Shown: positions 1-8,711 of the stretch, in pieces | Layout: every line of letters starts with the position of its first letter | Position numbering within the stretch: the first letter of the stretch is position 1 | NCBI GenBank assembly: GCA_028278345.1 | Contig: JANQEL010000102.1 | Coordinates: 1 to 46,710 of the forward strand | From: Myxococcota bacterium | GTDB taxonomy: Bacteria > Myxococcota_A > UBA9160 > UBA4427 | Direction of reading: 5' to 3' | Length of the DNA stretch: 46,710 bases | Notes under the pieces: generated by a model | The model's database searches: none | The model's input: only the letters and a program-made list of their open reading frames with translations | Told to the model about the DNA's origin: nothing | Position numbers and translations under genes: made by a program

Positions 1-2518
1 GACCCGCCTTGTCGTCGTCGAGGAAGACGCGGGCCAGGTCGAAGAACGCCTGCACACCGACGTCCCCCGGCACGATCAACTTGATGCGGCCGAGCACGAG
101 ACGCGCATCGGTATTGGCGTAGAGAGAGGTGTCTCCGGCGAAACGCCGGCTGCGATAGCCGCGGTCCGTCGCGGTGCCGCTGAAGAACCGGCCGCCGCCC
201 ACGTAGGCCGCATCGAAGTACGGTGTCCGCCCGAACGTCTCGCGCCCCCCCACCCGCATCGCCAGGGTCGCGCGGGCCCGTTCACCGAACGACAGGTAGC
301 CGGAGATCGACGCATCGAGGAGCCCGTAGGTCTTCTCCACGTCCCAGACCGGTGGACTCACGCTCCCCGCGAGTTCGAACAGGAACCCCCGGGTCGGATA
401 GCCCGCGGCGGGGTTGTCGCTGAACGGAAACTCCAGGGATTCGTGCTCGGTCGAGATGGACCGCCGCGTGTCGAACCGGATGCTGGCGGTCGCTCCCACC
501 CCACCGAAGCGACCATCGCCGTACGGTTCGAGTTCGTCGATCAGACGCCGACCGCTGGAGGTGTGGGAGTATCGGAGGAAGGGCCCGGCGTGAACGCGAA
601 GCTTCTCGTCGACGAGGGGGACCGAGAAGCTCGGCAACACACGGAACGATTGATTGCGTACGCGGAAGGATCGGTCGGAGTCATCGTCATCGGTTTCGTT
701 GCCGAAGCCGTAGAAGCGAATCACTTCGATCCCGGAATAGTCGAGGTCAAGTTCGAAGAGCCGCTTCGAGTTCTCGGGGCGAAACTGTCCGCGATATCGG
801 ACGCGCGCCTTCCGGGCTTCGGTGGCATAGCCCGCGGCCAACGTGTGCTTGCTGCTCCACGGGTGTTTTCGAAAGCCGTAGCGGGTGTGGGACACAGCGG
901 CTCCGATGAACACACCCACGTCCTTTTCGTAGCCGAACTCGGGTAGCGGGATCGTGTCGGAGCCCCAGTCGCGCGGTGGAACGTTTTCGACATCCACGAA
1001 GCCCGAATCGGATGGAGGTGGGGTGTAGGCCTTGCGCTCGACGGTCGTGCCGCGACCCGATGTGACCTGCGCCGTCGACGCCTCGTCGTACACGCGCGTC
1101 CGACCCGCCTCGCTGTCGTCGATCGTCTTCTCGCCGTCTCCGGTGATGATGCGCAGTGCGGGCCCCTTCGGATGCCCCTCGACGCGGACGACGTCGCGAC
1201 CGCCACGCAGGTACAGCCGAACCTCCTTCGTCTCGCTCCCGACGAAAGTGCGCTCGAAGTGGACTCGAGCGTCGGCGTCGCCCTGCCCCGGATCGCTCAC
1301 GGTCACCGTCATGCGGCCATCTTCGTGATGCACCACGGAGACCTCATCCGACGCATCCGAGGTCTGTACGTCGACCTCGCGGGCGAGATGCTCGTAGAAC
1401 GCGCGCGCCGCCTCGTGCAAGCGATCGCGTCGCCCTACGATCGCGCCGCGCATGCGGGCGCCATCGAGCTCTCGATACTCGGCAGGAAGCGCCGCGATGG
1501 CTTCGTCGATCACGCCGTCGGAGATCCGGGCCTGGATGTCTTCGACGATGGGAAGCCACTCTTGCCAGCTGAGCCGCGGCAGCAACCAGCGATCCTGTTC
1601 CCAGCCGTGGAGCGTCAACCCCTTGATGAAGGGATAGGTCTCGTCGTATCGCTGGAGGATGGGGATGTAGATCTTTGCGATACGCGGTCCGAAGCCGTCG
1701 TAACGCACGAACGCCATGTCGCGGTCTTCGGGGATCGGCTGCCACCGCGGGTTCCCGGGGAGTCGTGCCCAACGCCACTGCTTGCGGTGGCGGTCGAAGT
1801 CGCCGAGCAGGAGATCGAGAAGGCGGGCGCGCAGGAACGCCTCCACGTCGACCTCGTCTTCGCTGCCCGCCGCGAGCCGTTCGTAGAGCGCCTCGTGATC
1901 GATGATCTCCGTCGCGCCGTGAAAGCCGGGTCGCTCGCCTTCGGCGGGTAGCGGGTACTCGAAGAACGTCCCCACCATGCCCGCGAACTCTTCGCGGAAC
2001 GTCCCGAGTCGCGGGTCGTCGGGCATCACGACCATGCGCTCGCGAACCGTCAGCACGCCTGCTGCGGCCGTGAGCACTCCGGCTGCGGGTGGCCCCCCCG
2101 GATGCTGTGCGGCCATCTGGTCCTGCACCACCGTCTGCACGACGGTGTCCTTCAACAGGGAGTCGAGGACCGCCGAAGGATCCTTGTCCGTGCCTCGAAA
2201 GCTATAGGCCCGGCCATCGGCCCCCTTGAAGCCGAGCACCGCGGTCTGCAACCCGCCGAAGCGCCGCGTGGGCTCGAGCCCTCCTCCCTCCCGCGCGAGA
2301 TCGAGCACCGGGAGTCGGATCTTCGTCTCCCAGAGATCGCGATACCCGCCGCCGAGCGCGAAGCGATGCACGCGACCGGCCTGATAGCGCTCGCTGGCTG
2401 CGACTTCGACCTCGGTTTCGACTCCATCCGATCCGGCCCGGCTGGTCGTGGTGATCGTGACCAACGAGAACAGGATCCCCACGGCGATCGCCACATGAAG
2501 GGCAATCTCAGTTCGCAC
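1..2518 (-). CDS. Exported kinase-like domain plus D15/BamA-type outer-membrane barrel protein, partial (3' end off the left edge)
   Basis: The frame is open from a GTG at 2518 to the window edge (about 839 codons). GGAGGAGG lies just upstream inside the end of the preceding gene, which it overlaps by 11 bp. Residues 1-30 form a signal-peptide-like segment, so the product is probably periplasmic or outer-membrane. Residues about 40-230 resemble the region found between the phosphoesterase and barrel domains in some D15-fused Bacteroidetes-type proteins. Then comes GDFDRHRKQW (D240, D242, H244) and, about 20 residues on, PIPEDRDMAF (D265, D267), recalling HipA/FAM20-type kinase catalytic and metal-binding motifs. 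From about residue 480 alternating beta strands with aromatic and Gly-rich turns (for example FRYSHTSSGRR, EFPFSDNPAAGYPTRGFLFE) look like the C-terminal surface-antigen barrel. The barrel end is missing. No N-terminal calcineurin-like domain is visible. Kinase activity is inference; the barrel assignment is fairly safe. Confidence 0.72.
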   Translation of the reverse strand, partial: MRTEIALHVAIAVGILFSLVTITTTSRAGSDGVETEVEVAASERYQAGRVHRFALGGGYRDLWETKIRLPVLDLAREGGGLEPTRRFGGLQTAVLGFKGADGRAYSFRGTDKDPSAVLDSLLKDTVVQTVVQDQMAAQHPGGPPAAGVLTAAAGVLTVRERMVVMPDDPRLGTFREEFAGMVGTFFEYPLPAEGERPGFHGATEIIDHEALYERLAAGSEDEVDVEAFLRARLLDLLLGDFDRHRKQWRWARLPGNPRWQPIPEDRDMAFVRYDGFGPRIAKIYIPILQRYDETYPFIKGLTLHGWEQDRWLLPRLSWQEWLPIVEDIQARISDGVIDEAIAALPAEYRELDGARMRGAIVGRRDRLHEAARAFYEHLAREVDVQTSDASDEVSVVHHEDGRMTVTVSDPGQGDADARVHFERTFVGSETKEVRLYLRGGRDVVRVEGHPKGPALRIITGDGEKTIDDSEAGRTRVYDEASTAQVTSGRGTTVERKAYTPPPSDSGFVDVENVPPRDWGSDTIPLPEFGYEKDVGVFIGAAVSHTRYGFRKHPWSSKHTLAAGYATEARKARVRYRGQFRPENSKRLFELDLDYSGIEVIRFYGFGNETDDDDSDRSFRVRNQSFRVLPSFSVPLVDEKLRVHAGPFLRYSHTSSGRRLIDELEPYGDGRFGGVGATASIRFDTRRSISTEHESLEFPFSDNPAAGYPTRGFLFELAGSVSPPVWDVEKTYGLLDASISGYLSFGERARATLAMRVGGRETFGRTPYFDAAYVGGGRFFSGTATDRGYRSRRFAGDTSLYANTDARLVLGRIKLIVPGDVGVQAFFDLARVFLDDDKAG

Positions 2519-3857
2519 CCTTGCCTCCTCCGGGCTCACCCCGGGCTTCCAGCTCCCTGAATCGATGTCCGGCGCTGCGGGCTGCGTATCCCCATACGCC
2601 CAGCACGGGAATCACGAAGAGGGAGAGCGTACGAATCCCCTCCGGGCCCTGGAAGACATTCGCCACGATGAGACTCAGCCCCACACCGAGGGCCTTGGCG
2701 AAGCGTTGAACGAACATGTCGATGAACGCCTTCGCCTGATACTTCTCTTCCGCGGTCGTGGGGACGTAGAGCACTTCCTTCGAAGATTGATTGATCGAGT
2801 AGCTGAACCCGTTGTCGGCCACCGTGAGCAGGCCACCCAACAGGAGCGTCGGTGCGAGGAGGAAGCCGGTGGACGCCATTGCGATCGCACAAGGCAGGAC
2901 GAGCAGCGCAGTCGCAAGGCCGAAACGACGCATCACGAAGCTGGTCATGAAGAGCTGAACGAACATCGAGAGCCAGGTGGTGGCGGCATAGAAGTTCGCG
3001 AAATTCTGCCCCCGGGCGGACTCGGATTCCGAGAACGCCACGATCGCGCTGGTGAACTGGAAGTCGACCACGGTCGAAACGAGTTCGTACAGACCCACGA
3101 TCGCGACGATGGACAAGAGATAGCTGGAACGAAACACCAACCGCGCTCCGGCCAGCGCGGGGTTGCCGGGAACGGCGGGCCCGGGGTCGCTCGAAGTGGC
3201 ATCGGGTTCCCTCGTTTCGACGGGGATGGCGGCCGCAGCCGCACGAGCGATCAAGACGATCACGCCGGCCAACACGGTAGTCACCAGCAGCCAGGCGCCC
3301 AGAGATAGGGATTGGATCCAGACGGCGACGATGCTGGCACCAAACGCGCCTCCCGCCACCCCGCCGAACCCCACGATCCCGTAGAGCCGCTTCGCGGCAT
3401 CGGACGACACGCTGTCGTTCATGAAGGAGAAGAATGTCGCCACCATGAGCGTGCTGAACAGATCACCGAAGAGATAGAAACTCCAGACGGCGAGCCCGGA
3501 CGGCTCGCTCAGTCCCACCGCGAACGCGGCATAGCCCACGACGAAGAAGAGCGAGAACGCGTAGGTCAACTGCTGTCGCCGAAGGCGCTGCGACATCACC
3601 GAGAAGGCGGCCGCGGCAATCGCAGCCACCACCATGTTGAGCACCTTGGCGAGCAGCTCCGCTTCGGGCGCCTCGAAACGGAGGCCGAACGCATCGAATC
3701 CGGCGTCCGCATAGTGACCGATGAACAGCGTCTTCTTGATCGGCTTCAGGATCCAGAACGACGTGATCACCAGGAAGAAGTACGTGCACATCAAGACGGC
3801 GATGCGCCGCTCGTCGGGACGAACGTCGAACAGGGATCGCAGCAGACCCGACTTCAC
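2508..3857 (-). CDS. Npt1/Npt2 (TLC ADP/ATP translocase)-like MFS permease
   Basis: This is a 449-residue polytopic protein with roughly 12 hydrophobic segments. It starts at a GTG that overlaps the stop of the previous gene (GTGA, 4 bp), with GGAGGTGA just upstream. The first membrane segment ends in ILKPIKKTLFIGHYADAG, which matches in layout the conserved basic segment after TM1 of NTT/TLC nucleotide transporters. Other family-like features are SFMNDSVSSDAAKRLYGIVGFGG and the late NGFSYSINQSSKEVLYVPTTAEEKYQAKAFIDM segment (positions about 2720-2815). NTT proteins exchange nucleotides, but many bacterial relatives have unknown substrates, so the substrate here is open. Co-transcription with a second NTT-like protein and an exported kinase-like protein suggests nucleotide or phosphate traffic across the inner membrane; that is inference. 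Confidence 0.78.
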   Translation of the reverse strand: MKSGLLRSLFDVRPDERRIAVLMCTYFFLVITSFWILKPIKKTLFIGHYADAGFDAFGLRFEAPEAELLAKVLNMVVAAIAAAAFSVMSQRLRRQQLTYAFSLFFVVGYAAFAVGLSEPSGLAVWSFYLFGDLFSTLMVATFFSFMNDSVSSDAAKRLYGIVGFGGVAGGAFGASIVAVWIQSLSLGAWLLVTTVLAGVIVLIARAAAAAIPVETREPDATSSDPGPAVPGNPALAGARLVFRSSYLLSIVAIVGLYELVSTVVDFQFTSAIVAFSESESARGQNFANFYAATTWLSMFVQLFMTSFVMRRFGLATALLVLPCAIAMASTGFLLAPTLLLGGLLTVADNGFSYSINQSSKEVLYVPTTAEEKYQAKAFIDMFVQRFAKALGVGLSLIVANVFQGPEGIRTLSLFVIPVLGVWGYAARSAGHRFRELEARGEPGGGKGAN

Positions 3858-4801
3858 GAGCCGTCACCTCCGGTGCCCAACCGGTGTGGATGCTCCAACT
3901 CCTCGATCAGGCGTCGGGAGACCTGCGCGAGATACCCGAGCGCAAACTCGAAGTGGTCTTCGAGGACATCGATGAAGAACTCGCGGTGGATCGTGAGAAC
4001 GCGCGAGGCCTCGGTGGCGACCCATCCCTCGATCCGAGGCCCGTTCAGCAGGATCTCCCACGCTCCGAGGGTCGAGCCCGCCGGGGCCACGCTCGAGCCG
4101 AAAGCCCCCTGCGATTCGAATCGACCATCGAGCACCAGCACCATGCAGTCGATCGGGTCACCCGCCTTCCAGAGAACTTCGCCTGCCGGGACCCGCCTGG
4201 GCGGATCGAAGCGAATCAGTTCACCGAGCACCGTCAGATTGACTCCGCGAAAGAACGGCATCCGCTTGGCACGCCCGAGCCGCTGAACGAGATCGAGCTG
4301 CGCCGGAGTTTCGGTGCGATCCGCCTCGGCAAAACCTTCCTCCGCGACGCGCCGGGTGCCCGAATCGCGAATGCTCAACAGGATGTGATCGGCGGTGGCC
4401 CGGGCCATCTGCAGCAGCAGGGAAAAATGGTCTTCCATGATCTGCGTGAAATCCGGAGTTTCGACCTCGATGCAGATCGTACGATCGAGGGCCTGGACTG
4501 CGGGTGTCTCGGGGATCTTCCCGAAGTGATGCGCCATCCCGATCGCACCGGGCGCTTCGATCGTGCGGGCCCAGGGCGAATCGTCGATCGTGTGCACCAC
4601 TTCGACCCGGCCCGAACCCAGGAAGCAGACGCGGTCGACCGGCTCACCCGCCTTGCGAATCCACGCGCCGCGCGCGTACTCGCGCTCTTCGGAGTACGAA
4701 GCGACGACGGCGAGGACGTTCGATTCGACACCTTCGAGGTAGGGCTGTGCCTTCAGGAACAGGGCGCGATCCAGGGGAGAAACGAGGGGCAGCCGCTGCA
4801 T
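3854..4801 (-). CDS. Protein with two tandem cyclic-nucleotide-binding-like folds
   Basis: The ATG at 4801 lies 2 bp after the upstream stop, and GTGGGAG near the end of the upstream gene can serve as ribosome site; a longer upstream reading would lie inside the neighbour and is rejected. The product is 315 residues, soluble, without a membrane segment. Residues about 10-130 and 195-300 each resemble a cNMP-binding jelly roll (ARGAWIRKAGEPVDRVCFLGSGRVEVV; PAGEVLWKAGDPIDCMVLVLDGRFE). The phosphate-binding cassettes are degenerate: neither shows the usual G-E-(L/I)-A ... R-(S/T)-A pattern (first copy GAIGMAHHFGKIPETPAVQA, second LGAWEILLNGPRIEGWVA). cAMP binding is therefore doubtful; the folds may act as protein-interaction or regulatory modules. 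Some NTT-like permeases carry cNMP and HEAT domains in one chain, so this looks like a split version of that arrangement. Confidence 0.75.
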   Translation of the reverse strand: MQRLPLVSPLDRALFLKAQPYLEGVESNVLAVVASYSEEREYARGAWIRKAGEPVDRVCFLGSGRVEVVHTIDDSPWARTIEAPGAIGMAHHFGKIPETPAVQALDRTICIEVETPDFTQIMEDHFSLLLQMARATADHILLSIRDSGTRRVAEEGFAEADRTETPAQLDLVQRLGRAKRMPFFRGVNLTVLGELIRFDPPRRVPAGEVLWKAGDPIDCMVLVLDGRFESQGAFGSSVAPAGSTLGAWEILLNGPRIEGWVATEASRVLTIHREFFIDVLEDHFEFALGYLAQVSRRLIEELEHPHRLGTGGDGS

Positions 4802-4803
4802 CG

Positions 4804-7602
4804 TCAGCCGGCTCCCACGGGTGTCGCCTCTCGCGCCCTCCCCCGTCCACGTCGATCGGCCAGATCCCGCAGCAGGTTGGCCGCGCGTTCCCGGAGCGAC
4901 CGGGCCTCGTGTTCGGGCGGCGCACTCGGGTCTACGATCGCATCGGGAAGATCTTCGGGGCTGCAATGCGTGCAGATCTCGCCCGAGTGGTAGAGGGCGA
5001 CGGCGCGAATCGAGTGGCTGTCGTCGTCCAACAACATCTGCAGCGCTGCGCCATAGGGGATGCGTCGCTCCGCTCGCGCCGGGGATGCGATTCCAAGCAG
5101 CTCGGCCGCATCTCCTCGCCCCACCAGCCCCAACATGCTGTTCGCGATGGGACGGGCGAGCAGGTTTTCAATCAGCTCCTCGGAGCTCGCGCGACTCGCG
5201 GCGACGGAGTTCGAGAGCCCGCTCTGGATGCTCCTGAAATCCTCGTTCGGGTACATCAGCCCGAGCAGCACGAAGAGCCTACCGGTGGCCAGTTCGCGCT
5301 TGTCTCCCAGCAACTCGACGAGGAGTTCTCCGCCGACCGTGGCGCGTTCGACCTGCTCCCTTTGCGCACGGACCAACTCGGCTTCGAGCTGCAGCAGGTC
5401 GAGCGAACGTTCGAGGGTACGCTCGAACTCCTTGCGGATACCCGACGTATCGACCATCGCGCTGAGTCCATCGCGTACGTCCCGCCCGACGCCACGACCG
5501 AGTAGCAGTGTTTCCAGACCACGCAGGAGCTTGAAGCGCACCATCCCGCTTTCGATCTTCGGCAACGCGCCGATCAGGACCTCCGCAGCCGTCGGCGTCC
5601 GAAATCCGGAGATCGTGCGCGGAATGTGTCGCAGCACGGCGATCGGCGTCTCGGGGTCGACCAGGCGTTCGGCCAACACCTGGAGCGCTTCGTCACCGCG
5701 TTCCACGAGCGTCCGGCGCACGCCGTCGCGCACTCGCCGATCGGCCAGCAACGACACGAGATGCGGAGTGAACCAACTGTCCTCGCTGGCACAGATGGCA
5801 CGAATCGCGAGATCGGCGGCCTCCGGATCGTCTCCCCGACACATCTGCAACAACACGTCGCGATAGACGGGGTGATAGCTGAGCTGGGCCGTCGCAGCGG
5901 CCGCGATCAGGGGCGAGTTCGTCTCGTAGCTTGCCGCCTCGTCGAGGTAGGCGCGCATGGTTTCGGCACCGACCCTTCCTGCGGCGAGAAGCCCGGCCGC
6001 CGCGGAAAGCTTGACGACGAGGCAATCCCAGTCGAGCATGGCCTCGAGCCCTTCCGCATCCGGCTCGAGAACCCAACGGGCACGCACGATGGCACCGCGC
6101 ACCCGGGCGTCTTCGTGGTCGATCAGATGGTCGTAGAGGTCGAGCACGCCTTCGTGTCTGACCCGCGCGAAGGTATCGAGTGCTTGCACGACCACTTCGG
6201 GGGAGGGGTGGTACAGGATCAGTGTCGGAATCAGATCGACGTGACCGCGCTCGGTCAGGATTCGCAGCGATGCCATCACGCGGCGCACATCGTTTCCACT
6301 GAGCGCACGGATCAGCGACCCTGCGGATTCGAGGTCGAGTTCGGGATGATCGATCGACGTTTCGATCATGCCCTCGGTCAGCGTCTGACGAAAGACGTCC
6401 AGGTAGGCGGTACGCAGCCGCAATGCCAGCGCGAGCCAGACGAGTGCCGCGATGACCACCGCGCCCGCAACCACCATGCGCGCATCGGGGAGCAGCACGA
6501 GCACCAGGATCAAGATCGAAGCGCCAGCCTTGGCGGTCGTCTGCCCGACGATATCGAGGGTGGACTTCACCGACGCGCGCTGGCTCGACGACATCGGAAG
6601 GTAGAGAAGTTCCGAGGCGGTCTTGTGGAGGGAGTAGCGAAGCGTCCCGTCGGAGAGCTTCAAGAACACGGTCGCCGCGAGGGCTCCGCCCGCCAGGACA
6701 CCGAACCCCGCCAATGCAATCAACGCCGGGAGAACCGCGAGGGATCGATCGACGCCGAGCCTTCGGACGATGGGAGTGACGCCCAGCGCCAACATCGCGA
6801 TCGAGAGCACATTCAGTCCGAGATAGATGCGCGATAGCGACACGACGAGACGATCGGAAGCCACCTCCTCGGCGAGCACGCTCTTGAAGAGGTAGTCACC
6901 GAGGGTCAGGGTCACGCCACCGATCATCACCAGCAGCGCAACGCGACAGGCATATGGGCTTGCCAACACGCGCTGGACGCTCTGCGCAACGCCGGATGCG
7001 TCGGCCGCGGCCCTGCGATCTCCCGTCATCGGATCGGGGTCGGGTGAAGCCAATTGGAAGCAGGGCCCCCACGCACTCAAGGCGAACGACGCGGCGGCGG
7101 CGAGCAACAGGCCCTCGCCGTGAATCAGGGGCGCCAGGATCGCCGCAAGTCCGGCCCCGACGAGCGCGCCGACCGATCCCCCCATTGCGATCGCGGCGTA
7201 GAGGCGCTTGCCCTGGGTGATCGTGAACAGATCGCCGAGCAACAACCACAAACGTACGGTGATCAAGGTCGTGATGACGCCCGACCAGACGTAGAGCGCG
7301 TAATAGCTCCACCCGAAGGTAGCCACGACGAGTGACCACAGTACGAGGGTGCCCGACACGGCGACCGCGAGCAGACCGATCAATGCGATTCGATTGTCAC
7401 CGCGTCCCGAGCCGCGCGATGCGGCCAGGGCGAGCAGCGCAATGGCGATCGTGACCCACGGGAGATGTTCGACCGCGATGTTGGCGAGGAACAACGCGTC
7501 GCGCGCGGTCTCGAGCAGCGTGTGGCCGCACATCACCAGGCCCAGGGTCGCGGCGGCAACTGCCCGGACGCGGCGCTCTTCTCGCTTCGGTGAATTCGAC
7601 AT
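4804..7602 (-). CDS. NTT/MFS-like permease fused to C-terminal HEAT-like repeats
   Basis: The product is 932 residues, starting at the ATG at 7602; an in-frame extension upstream reads non-protein-like Arg-rich sequence and was dropped. Residues about 10-410 hold around 12 membrane segments. LETARDALFLANI after TM1 corresponds to the LKPIKKTLF segment of the second permease in this operon, and YSLHKTASELLYLPMSSSQRASVKSTLDIVGQ (positions about 6530-6640) is the family's late loop. From about residue 420 to the end the protein is soluble alpha-helical with HEAT-like repeats (RRVMASLRILTERGHVDLIPTLILY; PEVVVQALDTFARVRHEGVLDLYDHLIDHEDARVRGAIVRA, about 6090-6215), ending in a disordered Arg-rich tail. 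It is first in a four-gene operon. It probably sits in the inner membrane with a cytoplasmic HEAT scaffold. The substrate is unknown. Confidence 0.75.
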   Translation of the reverse strand: MSNSPKREERRVRAVAAATLGLVMCGHTLLETARDALFLANIAVEHLPWVTIAIALLALAASRGSGRGDNRIALIGLLAVAVSGTLVLWSLVVATFGWSYYALYVWSGVITTLITVRLWLLLGDLFTITQGKRLYAAIAMGGSVGALVGAGLAAILAPLIHGEGLLLAAAASFALSAWGPCFQLASPDPDPMTGDRRAAADASGVAQSVQRVLASPYACRVALLVMIGGVTLTLGDYLFKSVLAEEVASDRLVVSLSRIYLGLNVLSIAMLALGVTPIVRRLGVDRSLAVLPALIALAGFGVLAGGALAATVFLKLSDGTLRYSLHKTASELLYLPMSSSQRASVKSTLDIVGQTTAKAGASILILVLVLLPDARMVVAGAVVIAALVWLALALRLRTAYLDVFRQTLTEGMIETSIDHPELDLESAGSLIRALSGNDVRRVMASLRILTERGHVDLIPTLILYHPSPEVVVQALDTFARVRHEGVLDLYDHLIDHEDARVRGAIVRARWVLEPDAEGLEAMLDWDCLVVKLSAAAGLLAAGRVGAETMRAYLDEAASYETNSPLIAAAATAQLSYHPVYRDVLLQMCRGDDPEAADLAIRAICASEDSWFTPHLVSLLADRRVRDGVRRTLVERGDEALQVLAERLVDPETPIAVLRHIPRTISGFRTPTAAEVLIGALPKIESGMVRFKLLRGLETLLLGRGVGRDVRDGLSAMVDTSGIRKEFERTLERSLDLLQLEAELVRAQREQVERATVGGELLVELLGDKRELATGRLFVLLGLMYPNEDFRSIQSGLSNSVAASRASSEELIENLLARPIANSMLGLVGRGDAAELLGIASPARAERRIPYGAALQMLLDDDSHSIRAVALYHSGEICTHCSPEDLPDAIVDPSAPPEHEARSLRERAANLLRDLADRRGRGRAREATPVGAG

Positions 7603-7769
7603 CGAAGTGGACTCGGAACTCGACTCTGCGATTCGGATGGCTTGCGGGCGGTTGGGCTCGAATCGACATGCGCAGCATAGCCGAGTCGCGGAGAACCGTT
7701 TCTCGTGCCGCCCCGCTTGACGCCTCGAGCGCGGCCACGCAGAGTCGGGTCCAGCATGTGGGGTGGGAA

Positions 7770-8705
7770 GTGAACATCGATCGGAAGCGCGCGAGGCTCC
7801 TCGTTGCACCCGCAGTCGCATTCGGCTTCGCGTTGATCGTCGGGCCGATGAGCGCCCGGGCCGATGAGCATGCTTCCTGGTTTTCGTGTCGGGACGACCC
7901 CGAAGTGCACGAGTGGTCGCTCACCTCCGACGCGAACCTCGACCTCTTCAACGGACTCCTGTACTTCGGCGGCGTCGCCGCGCTCGATTTCGGCGTCGAC
8001 CCCGAGCGGCGCTGGTCTCGCACGAACGGCTTCGACACCGGAATTCGCGACGGACTTCGACTCGGCTCGAGCAGCGCGAGAAAGGACGCGGACCGCGCGA
8101 GTGATTTCACCCTGGGGCTCAGCAGCGCGATTCTGCCCGCCGCCACGATCGGCGCGCACTTCCATCGCAACCGCAACTGTCGCGAGGCCTGGGACATGGC
8201 GACCGATACGATCGAGTCGTTGGGCCTGACCCTCTTCGTGACCGAAGCCGTCAAGCTCGCCGCAGGGCGCGAGCGCCCGTTCGCCCGCACCTGCGACGGG
8301 AGCCCCCCGAGCGATGCGCGCTGCAACCGGCGTGGTCGACTGAAGAGTTTCGTCAGTGGCCATGCGAGCATCGCGGCGGCGGGCGCAGGTGTCGCGTGTT
8401 CACACGCTCTGCGACGCAACGCCTGGGGCGACGATCCGTGGGCGCGACGCGCACCGTGCGCGGTGGGCGTGGCCGCAGCTCTCGCGACCGGCGTGCTCCG
8501 CGTGTCCTCCGATCGTCATTGGGGCTCGGACGTGTTGTTGGGACTCGCGGTGGGAGCCACCGTCGGCTGGTTCGACACCTGGGGGCCGTTCGATCTCCTG
8601 ACCTTCGAGACACGCGGTCGCGACGGTCGCGTCTCGAGCCGGGGCGCTTTCCTGCCTTCTCGCATGGACGACGCGCTCGGCGCTCGGCTCTACGTATCGT
8701 TCTGA
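7770..8705 (+). CDS. Exported PAP2-family (phosphatidic acid phosphatase type 2-like) protein
   Basis: The start is taken as GTG 7770 (GTG 7758 is the alternative). From there residues 1-30 form a clean signal peptide ending GPMSARA-DE. Longer readings overlap the divergent gene's start and have no protein character. The three PAP2 motifs are visible: KLAAGRERPF (K-x6-RP), FVSGHAS (SGH) and SSDRHWGSDVLLG (R-x5-H-x3-D type, here spaced S-D-R-H-W-G-S-D). Hydrophobic stretches flank the motifs but are short, so the protein may be periplasmic or weakly membrane-associated. Family members hydrolyse lipid phosphates or undecaprenyl pyrophosphate, or act as haloperoxidases; the substrate cannot be told here. 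It is divergent from the permease/kinase-like operon, sharing about 170 bp of upstream DNA, and convergent with the sigma-54 activator (6-bp gap). Confidence 0.82.
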   Translation: MNIDRKRARLLVAPAVAFGFALIVGPMSARADEHASWFSCRDDPEVHEWSLTSDANLDLFNGLLYFGGVAALDFGVDPERRWSRTNGFDTGIRDGLRLGSSSARKDADRASDFTLGLSSAILPAATIGAHFHRNRNCREAWDMATDTIESLGLTLFVTEAVKLAAGRERPFARTCDGSPPSDARCNRRGRLKSFVSGHASIAAAGAGVACSHALRRNAWGDDPWARRAPCAVGVAAALATGVLRVSSDRHWGSDVLLGLAVGATVGWFDTWGPFDLLTFETRGRDGRVSSRGAFLPSRMDDALGARLYVSF

Positions 8706-8711
8706 CTTCGA

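Noticed and set aside
443..1951. Plus-strand open frames of 167 and 259 residues with fairly protein-like composition
   Set aside because: They are antisense to the kinase-like/barrel gene, whose minus-strand reading has a signal peptide, family motifs and barrel strands. The plus frames have no ribosome site or known domain.
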